A DNA stretch of 64,000 nt from Curtobacterium citreum (GCF_006715175.1 NZ_VFMQ01000001.1:2480001-2544000); one strand, 5' to 3'; counted from the first letter of the stretch, positions 23,618 to 31,962 are shown. Notes: generated by a model not told the origin, from the sequence alone. Translations and numbers: made by a program.

Positions 23618-24796
23618 TCAGCGCGCGGGCGGGACGTCCTCCGGGCGGATGCCGGACGTCTGGATCGGTCCGGTGAAGAGCGCGGAGCGCTCGTCGCCCT
23701 CGCGGAAGAGCGAGGCGTCCTGCTCCTCGGTGCGCGGTCGGGCCTTGCCGACCGCCTCCCGGCCCTGCGTGACCTGCACGCGCTGCCGCGGGAGCGCGTC
23801 CGGGTGCTCGCGCTGCACCCACTCGACCATCTCCTCGCGCACGTAGCAGCGCAGGTCGAACAGGCCGCCGGCGTCCCGGGCACTGACGAGGATGCGCACG
23901 CGCACCAGGCCGCCGACCGCCTCGGTGACCTGCAGTACCTTGGTGCGGCCGTCCCAGATCGTCGACGTGCCGAGGATCCGGTCGAGCTCGGTGCGCATCT
24001 CGGTCGGGCTGATCCGCCAGTCGAGGTCGAACTCGACGGCGCCGAGGAGCTCGCTACCCGTACGGGTCCAGTTCTCGAAGGGCGTGCTCGTGAAGTACGT
24101 CGACGGCAGCACGAACCGGCGGTCGTCCCAGAGGTGCACGACGACGTAGGTGAGGGTGATCTCCTCGATGCGCCCCCACTGCTGCTCGACGACCACGACG
24201 TCGTCCACGCGGATCGACCCGGAGAACGCGAGCTGCATCCCGGCGAACACGTTGCCCAGGGTCGACTGCGCCGCGAGGCCCGCGACGACCGAGATGAGCC
24301 CCGCCGAGGCGAGGACGCTCGCACCGGCGGCCTCGACCCCGGGAAAGGTCAGGAGGATGGCGCCGACCGCGATGATCACGAGGACCGCGACCGTGAGCCG
24401 TCGGATGATGAGGACCTGCGTGCGGATCCGCCGGGCGACGCGGTTGTCCGGGACGTCGACGCGGTAGCGGTGCAGGCCGAGGTCCTCGAGGAAGATCGCG
24501 ATCTCGCAGGCGAGCCAGCAGCCCACCGCGATCGTGACGATGAGGAACGCGTGGGAGACCTCGTCGCGCCACGGGTACGCCTCAGCGTTCCGCGGCACGC
24601 TCGCCGCGAAGGCCGCCCAGGTCAGTGCCACGAGGAGCATCGATCGGAACGGGTGCTTCGTGCGTCGGGAGAGCACGGCGGCCCAGCGTTCCCGTCGGGC
24701 GATCGTCCGGAGCACGAGGTGCAGGACGAGCGCGGCGGCGGCCGTCACGAGCAGGGCGATCCCGATCGCGACCAGGAGTCGGAGGAGGGTGTCCAT
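23618..24796 (-). CDS. MscS-family mechanosensitive ion channel
   Basis: A 392-residue inner-membrane protein of the small-conductance mechanosensitive channel family. It has an N-terminal helix ([21 protein letters not shown]), three further helices, then the pore helix and beta domain. The beta domain reads [19 protein letters not shown], then [20 protein letters not shown], then the [19 protein letters not shown] loop. Such channels release solutes during osmotic downshock. The C-terminal 80 residues form a cytoplasmic extension. The ATG at 24794-24796 is chosen because CAGCAT lies 6 bases upstream and earlier codons are hydrophilic. It is divergent from the amino acid permease. Confidence 0.92.
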   Translation of the reverse strand: MDTLLRLLVAIGIALLVTAAAALVLHLVLRTIARRERWAAVLSRRTKHPFRSMLLVALTWAAFAASVPRNAEAYPWRDEVSHAFLIVTIAVGCWLACEIAIFLEDLGLHRYRVDVPDNRVARRIRTQVLIIRRLTVAVLVIIAVGAILLTFPGVEAAGASVLASAGLISVVAGLAAQSTLGNVFAGMQLAFSGSIRVDDVVVVEQQWGRIEEITLTYVVVHLWDDRRFVLPSTYFTSTPFENWTRTGSELLGAVEFDLDWRISPTEMRTELDRILGTSTIWDGRTKVLQVTEAVGGLVRVRILVSARDAGGLFDLRCYVREEMVEWVQREHPDALPRQRVQVTQGREAVGKARPRTEEQDASLFREGDERSALFTGPIQTSGIRPEDVPPAR

Positions 24797-24898
24797 CGGT
24801 CCATGCTGTCCGGTCCCCCACCGGTCGTGTTCAGCATCGCCTGACCTGTGGTGTCGTTCAGGTCGGCATTCCGTTCCACCCCGGCGCGGACACGCATG

Positions 24899-24904
24899 TA
24901 GGTT
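24899..24904 (+). promoter_or_regulatory. Leaderless-type -10 element of the amino acid permease gene
   Basis: TAGGTT ends seven bases before the ATG at 24912, and no ribosome site lies between. Confidence 0.5.
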
Positions 24905-24911
24905 GGCGCGC

Positions 24912-26456
24912 ATGACAGCGCAGAACGACACGGGTGTGTCCCGCACGCCCGCGAACGACTTCTCGCACGAGCAGGAGGGCTACCAGCACGGTCTGAAGCC
25001 CCGGCAACTGCAGATGATCGCGATCGGCGGGGCCATCGGCACCGGACTCTTCCTCGGCGCGGGCGGCCGCCTGAACACGGCGGGACCGGCCCTGGCGGTC
25101 ACCTACCTGGTCGCGGGCATCTTCGCCTTCTTCATCCTCCGGGCCCTCGGCGAGCTCGTGCTGCACCGCCCGTCCTCCGGGTCCTTCATCTCGTACGCCC
25201 GCGAGTTCTACGGCGAGAAGTTCGCGTACGCCGCCGGGTGGATGTACTTCCTGAACTGGGCGATGACGTCGATCGTGGACACCACCGCGGTCGCGCTCTA
25301 CCTCCACTACTGGAGCGCGTTCACCGCGGCGCCGCAGTGGCTCCTCGCACTCATCGCCCTGGTCGTCGTGCTCGCCGCCAACATGGTCGCGGTCAAGGTG
25401 TTCGGCGAGCTCGAGTTCTGGTTCGCGCTCATCAAGGTCGCGGCGCTCGTGGCGTTCCTCGTCATCGCGCTCGTCTGGCTCGTCTTCGCGTTCCCGGTGG
25501 AGACCGGTGGCGAGGCGGTCCGCACGGGCTTCTCGATCTGGCAGGACAACGGCGGGCTCATCCCGAACGGCGTGCTGCCCGCGGTGCTCGTGGTCCAGGG
25601 CGTCGTGTTCGCCTACGCGGCCATCGAGCTGGTCGGCACCGCGTCCGGCGAGACCCAGGACACCGAGAAGGTCATCCCCCGCGCCATCAACTCCGTCGTC
25701 TTCCGCATCGCGGTCTTCTACGTCGGGTCGGTCGTCCTGCTCTCCCTGCTGCTGCCGTACACGTCGTACAAGGACGGGCAGAGCCCGTTCGTGACGTTCT
25801 TCTCGTCGCTCGGCAACCCGCAGGTGGGCGTCATCGCCGGCTCGATCATGAACTTCGTCGTGCTCACCGCCGCGCTGTCGTCGCTGAACGCCGGTCTGTA
25901 CTCCACCGGCCGAGCCCTGCACTCGATGGGCATGAACGGCTCGGCGCCGAAGTGGACCACGAAGATGTCGAAAGGCGGCGTGCCCTACGCCGGCATCCTG
26001 CTCACCGCGGCCTTCACCGTCGCGGGCGTCGCGCTCAACTACTTCGTCCCGGCGCAGGCGTTCGAGATCGCGCTGAACGTCGCGAGCCTCGGGATCATCA
26101 CGGCGTGGGGCACGATCATCCTATGCCAGATGCGTCTGCGGCAGTGGGCGAAGCAGGGCCTGGCGAAGGAGCCGACGTTCCGCCTGCCCGGCGCTCCGGT
26201 GACGTCGTGGTTGACCCTGGCGTTCCTGGCGTCGGTCGTCGTGCTCATGGCGATCGACTACCCGGTCGGGACGTACACGATCGCGTCGCTCGTCGTCATC
26301 ATCCCGCTGCTCGTCGTCGGGTGGTTCCTGCAGCGCGACCGGATCCTGCGCATCGCAGCGCTCCGCGAGGGCGTGACCGGGCCGTACCCGATCGGCGTCC
26401 GCGACCCGGCGAACCAGGTCCGTCGCGGCAAGGACGGTGACAGCAGGGGGGAATGA
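24912..26456 (+). CDS. Amino acid permease (APC superfamily)
   Basis: A 514-residue, twelve-helix secondary transporter of the amino acid transporter (AAT) group. The hallmark [20 protein letters not shown] forms the first unwound helix, followed by [20 protein letters not shown] and [18 protein letters not shown]. This group includes AnsP, GabP and the D-serine/alanine/glycine carrier CycA. The substrate cannot be chosen from sequence alone. The start ATG is preceded by TAGGTT at 7 bases and no ribosome site, again suggesting a leaderless mRNA. It is divergent from mscS and has no co-directional partner upstream. Confidence 0.93.
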   Translation: MTAQNDTGVSRTPANDFSHEQEGYQHGLKPRQLQMIAIGGAIGTGLFLGAGGRLNTAGPALAVTYLVAGIFAFFILRALGELVLHRPSSGSFISYAREFYGEKFAYAAGWMYFLNWAMTSIVDTTAVALYLHYWSAFTAAPQWLLALIALVVVLAANMVAVKVFGELEFWFALIKVAALVAFLVIALVWLVFAFPVETGGEAVRTGFSIWQDNGGLIPNGVLPAVLVVQGVVFAYAAIELVGTASGETQDTEKVIPRAINSVVFRIAVFYVGSVVLLSLLLPYTSYKDGQSPFVTFFSSLGNPQVGVIAGSIMNFVVLTAALSSLNAGLYSTGRALHSMGMNGSAPKWTTKMSKGGVPYAGILLTAAFTVAGVALNYFVPAQAFEIALNVASLGIITAWGTIILCQMRLRQWAKQGLAKEPTFRLPGAPVTSWLTLAFLASVVVLMAIDYPVGTYTIASLVVIIPLLVVGWFLQRDRILRIAALREGVTGPYPIGVRDPANQVRRGKDGDSRGE

Positions 26457-26545
26457 TCCCGCACGGACGGTCCGCGCGTCCCCATGTCATCCGGAATGCG
26501 CGGGCGGTTCGCCCCGGAACCTTCCACGGGTCCGGCACGCGTCGG

Positions 26546-26551
26546 TACGAT
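26546..26551 (+). promoter_or_regulatory. Leaderless-type -10 element
   Basis: TACGAT ends six bases before the GTG at 26558. Confidence 0.5.
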
Positions 26552-26557
26552 CGGCGT

Positions 26558-26869
26558 GTGCCGGACCCTTCTGTCTCCCCCGCCCCGACGTTCGACCTGC
26601 AGCTGACGTGGCGCGGGACCATCGGTCGGATCCGGGTGTACGACGAGCTCGTGCGGGCCGAGACGAGCTTCGAGCGCGACACCCTGACGCAGGTCCCGAT
26701 GGACGAGGTGCGGGGCTGGCGCATCGAACCGTGCGACTTCGACGCGGTGTGCGTGGAGTTCGTCACCGCGTCGGACACCTACCGGGTGCTGCTCGACACG
26801 TCCGACGAGCGGATCGCGGCGCTCGTGCTCGGTCGGGCGCTGGGCGACCCGCTGCCGTCCGAGTCCTGA
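26558..26869 (+). CDS. Small cytoplasmic protein, unknown function
   Basis: A 103-residue soluble protein beginning at a GTG (VPDPSVSPAPTFDLQLTW). I do not recognise the family. It appears to form an alpha/beta domain, with strands such as GTIGRIRVYDELV and ADTYRVLL-like segments (SDTYRVLLDTSDERIAAL). TACGAT six bases before this GTG decides the start, whereas a longer frame from 26453 would overlap the permease stop and has a low-complexity basic leader. No obvious functional partner is adjacent. Confidence 0.65.
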   Translation: MPDPSVSPAPTFDLQLTWRGTIGRIRVYDELVRAETSFERDTLTQVPMDEVRGWRIEPCDFDAVCVEFVTASDTYRVLLDTSDERIAALVLGRALGDPLPSES

Positions 26870-26927
26870 GGCGCGGCGCTGCGGCGCGGCGCGGCGTCCG
26901 GACGTGGTCCCGACGCTGCGGCGCGGG

Positions 26928-27143
26928 TCAGGCCAGCAGCAGCAGGACGCCGGCGACGACCGCGGCGAGGGCGATCGCGAACGCGATGAGCAGCAGCACG
27001 AGGTGCACCGAGTAGAAGGTCGTCGGCTTGCCGGCGGCGTCCCGCGCCCGGGCGTCCTTCGCCACGCGCTGGAAGAACCGGGGCCACGTGACGACGTTGA
27101 AGACGGCGGCGACGAAGAGCACGATGGCGGCGAAGACGGTCAC
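26928..27143 (-). CDS. SCO4848-like small membrane protein
   Basis: A 71-residue protein with two membrane helices (VFAAIVLFVAAVFNVVTW and LVLLLIAFAIALAAVVAG) separated by a basic loop RFFQRVAKDARARDAAG. This arrangement, with the FYSVHL segment before the second helix, matches the conserved actinobacterial SCO4848 family of unknown function. The GTG start has TAGACT (27150-27155) exactly 6 bases upstream, so it is likely leaderless. It lies tail-to-tail with the preceding small gene. Confidence 0.75.
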   Translation of the reverse strand: MTVFAAIVLFVAAVFNVVTWPRFFQRVAKDARARDAAGKPTTFYSVHLVLLLIAFAIALAAVVAGVLLLLA

Positions 27144-27149
27144 GCGACG

Positions 27150-27155
27150 AGTCTA
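27150..27155 (-). promoter_or_regulatory. Leaderless-type -10 element of the SCO4848-like gene
   Basis: TAGACT on the minus strand is six bases from the GTG at 27143, the same hexamer and spacing as for ilvD. Confidence 0.5.
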
Positions 27156-27264
27156 GACACCGCACCCATCGGCCGCTGCGCTCGGGAACCGCCGGTGCCG
27201 CGGGACCCGGGGGTGCTCGGCCGCCCCCAACGCGGCCGAGTCCGCCCCGGCGCACCACACGACG

Positions 27265-27280
27265 TGTAGCACGTGCTACA
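27265..27280. promoter_or_regulatory. 16-bp perfect palindrome, candidate operator
   Basis: TGTAGCACGTGCTACA is a perfect palindrome in the 208-base gap between the SCO4848-like gene and the end of the three-gene EspR-like module. A second, interrupted inverted repeat, GGAACG-tgat-CGTTCC, lies at 27322-27337. Perfect palindromes of this size are typical of dimeric regulators such as TetR or GntR proteins. No regulator gene is adjacent except the EspR-like protein about 1.5 kb away. The rest of the gap shows nothing I can name. Confidence 0.45.
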
Positions 27281-27351
27281 GACCCTACACGGCTGGTCCA
27301 CAGGAGGTCGAGCCGTGCTCGGGAACGTGATCGTTCCGATGCAGAACGACG

Positions 27352-28290
27352 TCAGGCCGTGCCCGCCGCATCGTCGAGCGCCGACTCCGCGGCGGCCAGG
27401 ACGGCACGGTCGTCGGGGTCGAGCGGACGGCGGGCTCGTCGCGCGCCGTCGTTGATCTCGACGATCAGGCGGCTCACCCGGGTGGCGGCGTCAGTGGACT
27501 CGGGGTAGGCGTTGTCCGTGCCGATGCGCTCGTGCAGCGGCTCCAGCGCGGCCAGGGCGGCGTCGAGACGCCGGCTCGTCCGACGACGCGCGACCTGGTG
27601 GCCGATGACGAGCAGGAGCATCCCGGACGCCGTGCACAGCACCGCGCCGGGGGTCGTGACGTCGTACGGCAGGGACAGGGCGTGGGTGACGTCGAGCCGA
27701 CCGGCGACGTGCGCGAGGTCCATGACGACCACCACGACCATGCGGACGACACCGAGCACCCCGCCGAGGACGATGAACCACAGGCCGAGGCGGTCGGCGG
27801 CGGTGCGGGCCTCGCGCAGGTGGAGCACGCAGATGACCGCAGTCGCGGCCAACGCCGTGCCGAGGTACGCGGTCTGCGCGATCGAGTACACGGCGGCGGC
27901 CGGCTGGTCCCCGGCGACGAGCATGAACGTCGTGGTCGTGGCGGGACGATCGAGCGCGACGAACGCCCCGACGACCACCACGACGACGACCACGCATGCG
28001 ATGACGATCGTGGTCCGCAGCCACGGACGTGCGGCGCCGACCGCCTTCGCGACGCCCCAGAGCAGCGTGCTCGTCCCGGCGACCATCAGGCAGTCGCTCA
28101 GCACCGTGACGACGTTCTGCCCGCCCAGCAGGGGGTCGAGCCAGCGGTACAGCGGGTCGACGTTCGTGACGACCGTCGCCGCGAACAGCAGGAACGTCAC
28201 CGCGAGGGTGCGGTCCTGTCCGCGCTGCAGTCGGAGGAGGATGACGCTCCCGGCGACCAGGACGAGCGCCTGGGCGACGGCGAGGATCAC
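27352..28290 (-). CDS. MAB_1171c-like seven-helix membrane protein
   Basis: A 312-residue membrane protein with about seven helices in the first 235 residues and a cytoplasmic helical tail that includes RRTSRRLDAALAALEPL. The fold outline and the partners (EspR-like regulator plus ImmA/IrrE-type protease) match the actinobacterial MAB_1171c-like family, whose function is unknown. The GTG overlaps the protease stop as GTGA (28287-28290), so the three genes are translationally coupled. A role as sensor or as target of the protease is only inference. Confidence 0.75.
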   Translation of the reverse strand: MILAVAQALVLVAGSVILLRLQRGQDRTLAVTFLLFAATVVTNVDPLYRWLDPLLGGQNVVTVLSDCLMVAGTSTLLWGVAKAVGAARPWLRTTIVIACVVVVVVVVGAFVALDRPATTTTFMLVAGDQPAAAVYSIAQTAYLGTALAATAVICVLHLREARTAADRLGLWFIVLGGVLGVVRMVVVVVMDLAHVAGRLDVTHALSLPYDVTTPGAVLCTASGMLLLVIGHQVARRRTSRRLDAALAALEPLHERIGTDNAYPESTDAATRVSRLIVEINDGARRARRPLDPDDRAVLAAAESALDDAAGTA

Positions 28291-28772
28291 CCGAAGACCC
28301 CGCGGAAGGCACTCGGCCGGCCGCGGTGCCGTCGGATGAGACCCGCGAGCTGGTCGGCGAAGAGCTCGGCCTGGTGCTCGTAGTCATTCGTGAACATGCC
28401 GCGCGCGAGGGCGCGTTCGACCTTGTACTCCGGCACGTCGGGGATGACGTCGCGGACGTAGGCGGACTGCGGCGCGTGCTCCTGGTGGCGGTGCAGCACG
28501 TGTCCGAGCTCGTGGCCGATGACGAACGCCCGGAAGGTCTCGGACGCGGTGGGCGAGATCATCACGAGGTGCTGGTGCTCGAGCGTCGCGACGAAGCCAC
28601 AGACGGGCTCCTCGCTGAGGAACGACTCCTCGCGCACGACGATCGGCTTGCCGACGTGGTCCGCGGCTGCGGCGACGGCCTGGTCGATGTCCGACCAGCC
28701 CTCGCGCTCCCCCCTCGTCCAGAACGCCTGTACCGAGGCGGACGCCTCGCCGTGGCCGGTTGGCCCGGTCAT
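28287..28772 (-). CDS. ImmA/IrrE-type zinc metalloprotease
   Basis: A 161-residue protein with the zincin motif HELGH in FVIGHELGHVLHRH at about residues 88-101 and a downstream acidic ligand candidate in YEHQAELFADQLAGLI. These are the features of the ImmA/IrrE family. Relatives cleave a paired repressor (ImmA cuts ImmR; IrrE cuts DdrO) in response to DNA damage. The gene overlaps the regulator upstream (ATGA, 28769-28772) and the membrane gene downstream (GTGA). The likely substrate is therefore the co-encoded EspR-like regulator, but this is inferred from gene order. Confidence 0.88.
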   Translation of the reverse strand: MTGPTGHGEASASVQAFWTRGEREGWSDIDQAVAAAADHVGKPIVVREESFLSEEPVCGFVATLEHQHLVMISPTASETFRAFVIGHELGHVLHRHQEHAPQSAYVRDVIPDVPEYKVERALARGMFTNDYEHQAELFADQLAGLIRRHRGRPSAFRGVFG

Positions 28773-29209
28773 GCGACGCTCCCCCGCGCCGACTCCTCCT
28801 CGAGCACCCGGGCGATGCGCCGCAGGGCGTCGGGCGAGAGCTCCCCGGGGAACGTCCGCGCCGCGAAGCCACTGACCCGAGCCGAGCGGAGTGCCCGCAC
28901 GAGCTCGATCTGGGCACCGATCCGCTCCGGGACCGCACTGTCCTCGAGCAGGAAGCGCTCGTCCACCTCGAAGAAGCCGGCGAGCACGCGGAGCAGGTCC
29001 GTGTCGCGGTTGCGCCGGCCGTCCCCGGAGATCATGTACGTCCACTTCGCGCGGGAGAGCGAACCGCCCTGCGCCGCGACGTAGTCCTCGACCGCGGAGA
29101 ACGGCACCGGGGCGCCACGCTGCGACTCCTCGAAGTCGAGCAGCAGGTTGAGCCGGCGCGCGAGCTCGGCCGCGTCGAGCGCGCCACCCTTGGGATCGGT
29201 GGTCGTCAT
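28769..29209 (-). CDS. EspR-like XRE-family DNA-binding regulator
   Basis: A 146-residue regulator with an N-terminal helix-turn-helix (about 10-75, including LSRAKWTYMISGDGRRNRDTD, cut here as LSRAKWTYMISGDGRR) and FFEVDERFLLED. The C-terminal helical part runs VRALRSARVSGFAARTF to the end. This pattern resembles the mycobacterial nucleoid-associated regulator EspR. The start is taken at the ATG 29209, which has GGAGGAG upstream and a TACCAT -10 element at 29249-29254, giving a leader of about 33 bases. The gene is divergent from yigZ. It is probably autoregulated, by analogy with other regulator-protease pairs. Confidence 0.82.
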   Translation of the reverse strand: MTTTDPKGGALDAAELARRLNLLLDFEESQRGAPVPFSAVEDYVAAQGGSLSRAKWTYMISGDGRRNRDTDLLRVLAGFFEVDERFLLEDSAVPERIGAQIELVRALRSARVSGFAARTFPGELSPDALRRIARVLEEESARGSVA

Positions 29210-29268
29210 GTCGATCGGACTCCTCCCCAGTCGCCAGCGGTGCACGCCATGGTAGCGCGGTCCCGCCG

Positions 29269-29274
29269 TAGCCT
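29269..29274 (+). promoter_or_regulatory. Leaderless-type -10 element of yigZ
   Basis: TAGCCT ends six bases before the ATG at 29281. The oppositely oriented TACCAT of the regulator operon is only 15 bases away (29249-29254), so the two promoters probably interfere. Confidence 0.5.
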
Positions 29275-29280
29275 GTCGGG

Positions 29281-29943
29281 ATGTCCCGCGTCCTGCCCTC
29301 GACCGTCGCTGGCACCGTCGAGCACGAACGGACGGTCAACCGCTCCCGGTTCATCGCGACGGTCGAGCCGGTGGTGGACGTCCCCGACGCCGAGCGGGTG
29401 GTCGCCGAGGTCCGACGCCGGTACTGGGACGCGCGGCACCACTGCACGGCGATGGTCACGGGCGTCCTCGGGGACCAGGCGCGGTCCTCCGACGACGGCG
29501 AACCGTCCGGCACCGCCGGCGTCCCGATGCTCGAGGTCCTCCGGCGCCGCGACCTGACCGACCTGGTCGTCGTCGTGACGCGGTACTTCGGCGGCGTCAA
29601 GCTCGGCGCCGGTGGGCTCGTCCGGGCGTACTCGTCGGCCGTCTCCGAGGCGCTCGACCAGGCAGCACTGGTCCGACGAGCCGAGCGCACCCGGGCCACC
29701 GTGGCCGTGCCGCACGCCGAGGCCGGCCGGATCGACAACCTGCTGCGCGACTGGGCCGGACACCACGACGCCACGTTCGACACCCCCGAGTACGGCGCCA
29801 CGGCCACGTTCTCGCTCTGGGTGCCGGAGGACGCCCTCGACGCCCTGCGCGCCGACCTCGCTGCCGCCTCGGCCGGGACGCTCGTCCCCGAGTCGGGTCC
29901 GACCCGCGTGGTCGACCTGCCCGACACGACCTCCGGGGCCTGA
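29281..29943 (+). CDS. yigZ: YigZ/IMPACT family protein
   Basis: A 220-residue soluble protein of the UPF0029/IMPACT family. The hallmark region reads NRSRFIATVEPV, then HHCTAMV, then SSDDGEPSGTAGVPMLEVL, then VVVVTRYFGGVKLGAGGL. The C-terminal domain (about 140-205) is the DUF1949-type ferredoxin-like fold. Relatives bind RNA or ribosome-associated factors; the bacterial role is not well defined. The start ATG has TAGCCT 6 bases upstream and no ribosome site. It is divergent from the EspR-like regulator. Confidence 0.92.
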   Translation: MSRVLPSTVAGTVEHERTVNRSRFIATVEPVVDVPDAERVVAEVRRRYWDARHHCTAMVTGVLGDQARSSDDGEPSGTAGVPMLEVLRRRDLTDLVVVVTRYFGGVKLGAGGLVRAYSSAVSEALDQAALVRRAERTRATVAVPHAEAGRIDNLLRDWAGHHDATFDTPEYGATATFSLWVPEDALDALRADLAAASAGTLVPESGPTRVVDLPDTTSGA

Positions 29944-30083
29944 CAGCACCCGACGGCCGACCGATCGCGCCCGGCGCGGACGAACTGCGGACGGCCACAG
30001 ATCCGTCCCGCTGGATCTCGTCGAGATCCACACCCCGCGCGTGTCGCGTCGCTCGCCCCCGAGAACATCGCCGGACAACGAAA

Positions 30084-30115
30084 CAGGCCCGGTCGGGATG
30101 ATCCGACCGGGCCTG
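30084..30115 (-). terminator. Terminator after tRNA-Lys
   Basis: CAGGCCCGGTCGG and its complement CCGACCGGGCCTG, loop GATGAT, form a 13-base-pair hairpin nine bases beyond the tRNA 3' end. Confidence 0.75.
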
Positions 30116-30123
30116 CTGTGTGG

Positions 30124-30196
<73 letters not shown>

Positions 30197-30309
30197 ATGG
30201 TGTTGAGTTGTCTGCTGCTCTCGCACTTGCGTGCTGCAACGGGAAACAACAATAGCATGGGTTCTGGGTGCTCACGACCACTCGGGCACCGGACACGAAC
30301 AGGAGCACC

Positions 30310-30780
30310 ATGACGGACCGTCTCGCGGTCGGCGACACCGCCCCCGACTTCACCCTCCCGGACCAGGACGGCACGGAGCACGCGCTCGCCGACCTGCGCG
30401 GTCGGAAGGTCATCGTGTACTTCTACCCGGCGGCCTCGACCCCCGGGTGCACCACCGAGGCGTGCGACTTCCGCGACAACATGACGTCGCTCCAGGCGGC
30501 CGGCTACGAGGTCCTCGGCGTCTCGAAGGACGAGCAGGCGAAGCTCAAGGAGTTCCAGCACGAGCAGGCCCTGACCTTCCCGCTGCTGAGCGACCCCGAC
30601 CTCGCCGTGCACCGCGCCTACGGCGCCTGGGGCGAGAAGAACAACTACGGCAAGATCGTCACCGGCACGATCCGCTCGACGATCGTCGTCGACGAGGACG
30701 GCCGCGTGCAGCTGCCCCTCTACAACGTGAAGGCGACCGGTCACGTGGCCAGCCTCCGGAAGAAGCTCGGCCTGGTCTGA
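30310..30780 (+). CDS. bcp: Thioredoxin-dependent peroxiredoxin (Bcp/PrxQ)
   Basis: Reduces hydrogen peroxide and organic peroxides using thioredoxin. The 156-residue protein has the peroxidatic cysteine at about C47 in AASTPGCTTEACDFRD, with a second cysteine five residues on (C52), the atypical 2-Cys arrangement of PrxQ. The start ATG follows an AGGAG site seven bases upstream. The longer in-frame start at 30268 is rejected. It stands alone and its downstream gap holds copy B of the structured repeat. Confidence 0.95.
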   Translation: MTDRLAVGDTAPDFTLPDQDGTEHALADLRGRKVIVYFYPAASTPGCTTEACDFRDNMTSLQAAGYEVLGVSKDEQAKLKEFQHEQALTFPLLSDPDLAVHRAYGAWGEKNNYGKIVTGTIRSTIVVDEDGRVQLPLYNVKATGHVASLRKKLGLV

Positions 30781-30793
30781 ACCCAGCCACGGA

Positions 30794-30899
30794 CGGACGG
30801 GAGGCGCGGTGCCAGCTGGCACACCTCCCTCGCAGGCTCGGTCGGCGCGCCCCGCGTGACGCTGGCGCGTCACCGCTGAGCGGGGCGCGCTCCCGTCCG
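30794..30899. repeat. Structured intergenic repeat, copy B (106 bp)
   Basis: Bounded by a perfect 10-base inverted repeat, CGGACGGGAG at the left and CTCCCGTCCG at the right. Inside are the palindrome GTGCCAGCTGGCAC and the same nested hairpin as copy A (23497-23600). It sits between bcp (plus) and a membrane gene (minus), again a convergent gap. It could terminate both or be a mobile REP-like unit. Copy B has the better-preserved outer stem and may be closer to the intact form. Confidence 0.85.
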
Positions 30900-30926
30900 T
30901 TCGCGCTCACGTCCCGAGACGCGACG

Positions 30927-31358
30927 TCAGTCGTCCCGCTGGCCGCGCGGGACGAGCGCGGCCGTGATCGGCCGCGAGAGCACGAGGGTGAGGCCGACCA
31001 GTGCCGGGATGAGGAGCACCCAGCCCACCCAGGCGACGCGGAAGACGCCCTGGAACGCGCCGATCGCGAGCGCGCCCTGGAGCACCTGCCAGACGATGAT
31101 CCCGGAGCGGACCCACGAGCGGTGGTTCCGAAGCCCGAGGAACATCGCGACGAGCCAGGTCGCGGCGATCGCGGCGAGGACCACGAGCGCGATCGCGGAA
31201 GCGATGCTCGACGCCGGCGCGACGAGGAGTTCCACGAGGAGCGCGACCGTCACGACGACGAGCGCGAGCGCCTCGAGGCCGACGACCACGAGCAGCGTCG
31301 TGAACGCCGGGGATCGACCGGCGACGGGGCCGGGGCCGTTCGGGGTGGTCTCGGACAC
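30927..31358 (-). CDS. Four-helix membrane protein, unknown function
   Basis: A 143-residue membrane protein with four helices: FTTLLVVVGLEALALVVVTV, IALVVLAAIAATWLVAMFL, GIIVWQVLQGALAIGAF and WVLLIPALVGLTLVLS. I do not recognise a named family; similar small proteins are common in Microbacteriaceae. The GTG start has GGAGG seven bases upstream. It is divergent from the WhiB1-type gene across a 258-base gap. Confidence 0.75.
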   Translation of the reverse strand: MSETTPNGPGPVAGRSPAFTTLLVVVGLEALALVVVTVALLVELLVAPASSIASAIALVVLAAIAATWLVAMFLGLRNHRSWVRSGIIVWQVLQGALAIGAFQGVFRVAWVGWVLLIPALVGLTLVLSRPITAALVPRGQRDD

Positions 31359-31385
31359 AGCGATCCTCCAGATGGAACCCTTGAT

Positions 31386-31414
31386 TTGGTACCACCAGTA
31401 TGGAACGATATTCG
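31386..31414 (+). promoter_or_regulatory. Candidate promoter of the WhiB1-type gene
   Basis: TTGGTA and TATTCG are spaced 17 bases apart. Transcription would start near 31420 and leave a leader of about 195 bases before the ATG, long for this genome. TGGTACCACCA and GTATGGAACG around the -35 could be regulator sites. Confidence 0.4.
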
Positions 31415-31616
31415 AGGTCGTTTGGACGGCACGATGTGGTGTGCGTCTCCCGCGGTTCGACGCTCCTCCCCCGAGCGTTCAGCGGGCGTCAGACTCGCTC
31501 CCAGCGGATTCCTCCCCCACAGGTCTCCCCTCGTGCCCTGTGCATGCCCAGCGTTCCGATCCCCGAGCCGCGGCCCCGGCCTGCCGTTCGAGCATCGACA
31601 TCAAGGAGCACCACAC

Positions 31617-31865
31617 ATGGACTGGCGTGACCAGGCAGCTTGCCTCACCGCGGACCCCGAGCTCTTCTTCCCGGTGGGCAACACCGGACCCGCCGTCGAC
31701 CAGATCGAGAAGGCCAAGTCGGTCTGCGCTCGGTGCACGGTGACGGAGATGTGCCTGCAGTACGCCCTCGAGAACAACCAGGACTCGGGCGTCTGGGGCG
31801 GCCTCAGCGAGGACGAGCGTCGTGCGCTGAAGCGCCGCGCGGCCCGCGCCCGCCGCGCCTCCTGA
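31617..31865 (+). CDS. WhiB1-type iron-sulfur transcription factor
   Basis: An 82-residue WhiB-like protein. Its opening MDWRDQAACLTADPELFFPV and the segment GNTGPAVDQIEKAKSVCARC are typical of the WhiB1/WblE group. Cysteines at about 9, 37, 40 and 46 should hold a [4Fe-4S] cluster. GVWGGLSEDERRALKRR is the beta-turn and basic C-terminus used for sigma-factor and DNA contact. WhiB1 homologues are nitric-oxide-responsive and essential in mycobacteria. AAGGAG lies ten bases before the ATG. A strong hairpin follows the stop. Confidence 0.93.
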   Translation: MDWRDQAACLTADPELFFPVGNTGPAVDQIEKAKSVCARCTVTEMCLQYALENNQDSGVWGGLSEDERRALKRRAARARRAS

Positions 31866-31882
31866 CGCAGCAGCACCAACGA

Positions 31883-31930
31883 CACGACGACGCCCGTCGC
31901 TCCCCTGGGAGCGACGGGCGTCGTCGTGTG
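31883..31930. terminator. Bidirectional terminator between whiB1-type gene and pdtaS-type gene
   Basis: ACACGACGACGCCCGTCGCTCC pairs with its complement over more than 20 base pairs around a CCTG-type loop (arms 31883-31904 and 31909-31930). It lies between convergent genes and can serve both. Confidence 0.85.
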
Positions 31931-31962
31931 TCCAGCCTGGGGCGGGCCCACGGCGCCGAGCG

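Noticed and set aside
27303..27455. Plus-strand frame with GGAGG before a GTG at 27315 in the gap before the EspR-like module
   Set aside because: It runs antisense into the certain membrane gene and has low-complexity arginine-rich sequence. The GGAGG match is probably chance.
28287..29209. Prophage lysogeny module
   Set aside because: There is no integrase, structural gene or attachment duplication nearby; the tRNA-Lys at 30124 has no partner repeat in the window.
30231..31865. Single open frame joining bcp, the intergenic repeat and the WhiB1-type gene
   Set aside because: bcp is read in a different frame, and the WhiB1-type protein has its own start with a ribosome site. The fusion is accidental.
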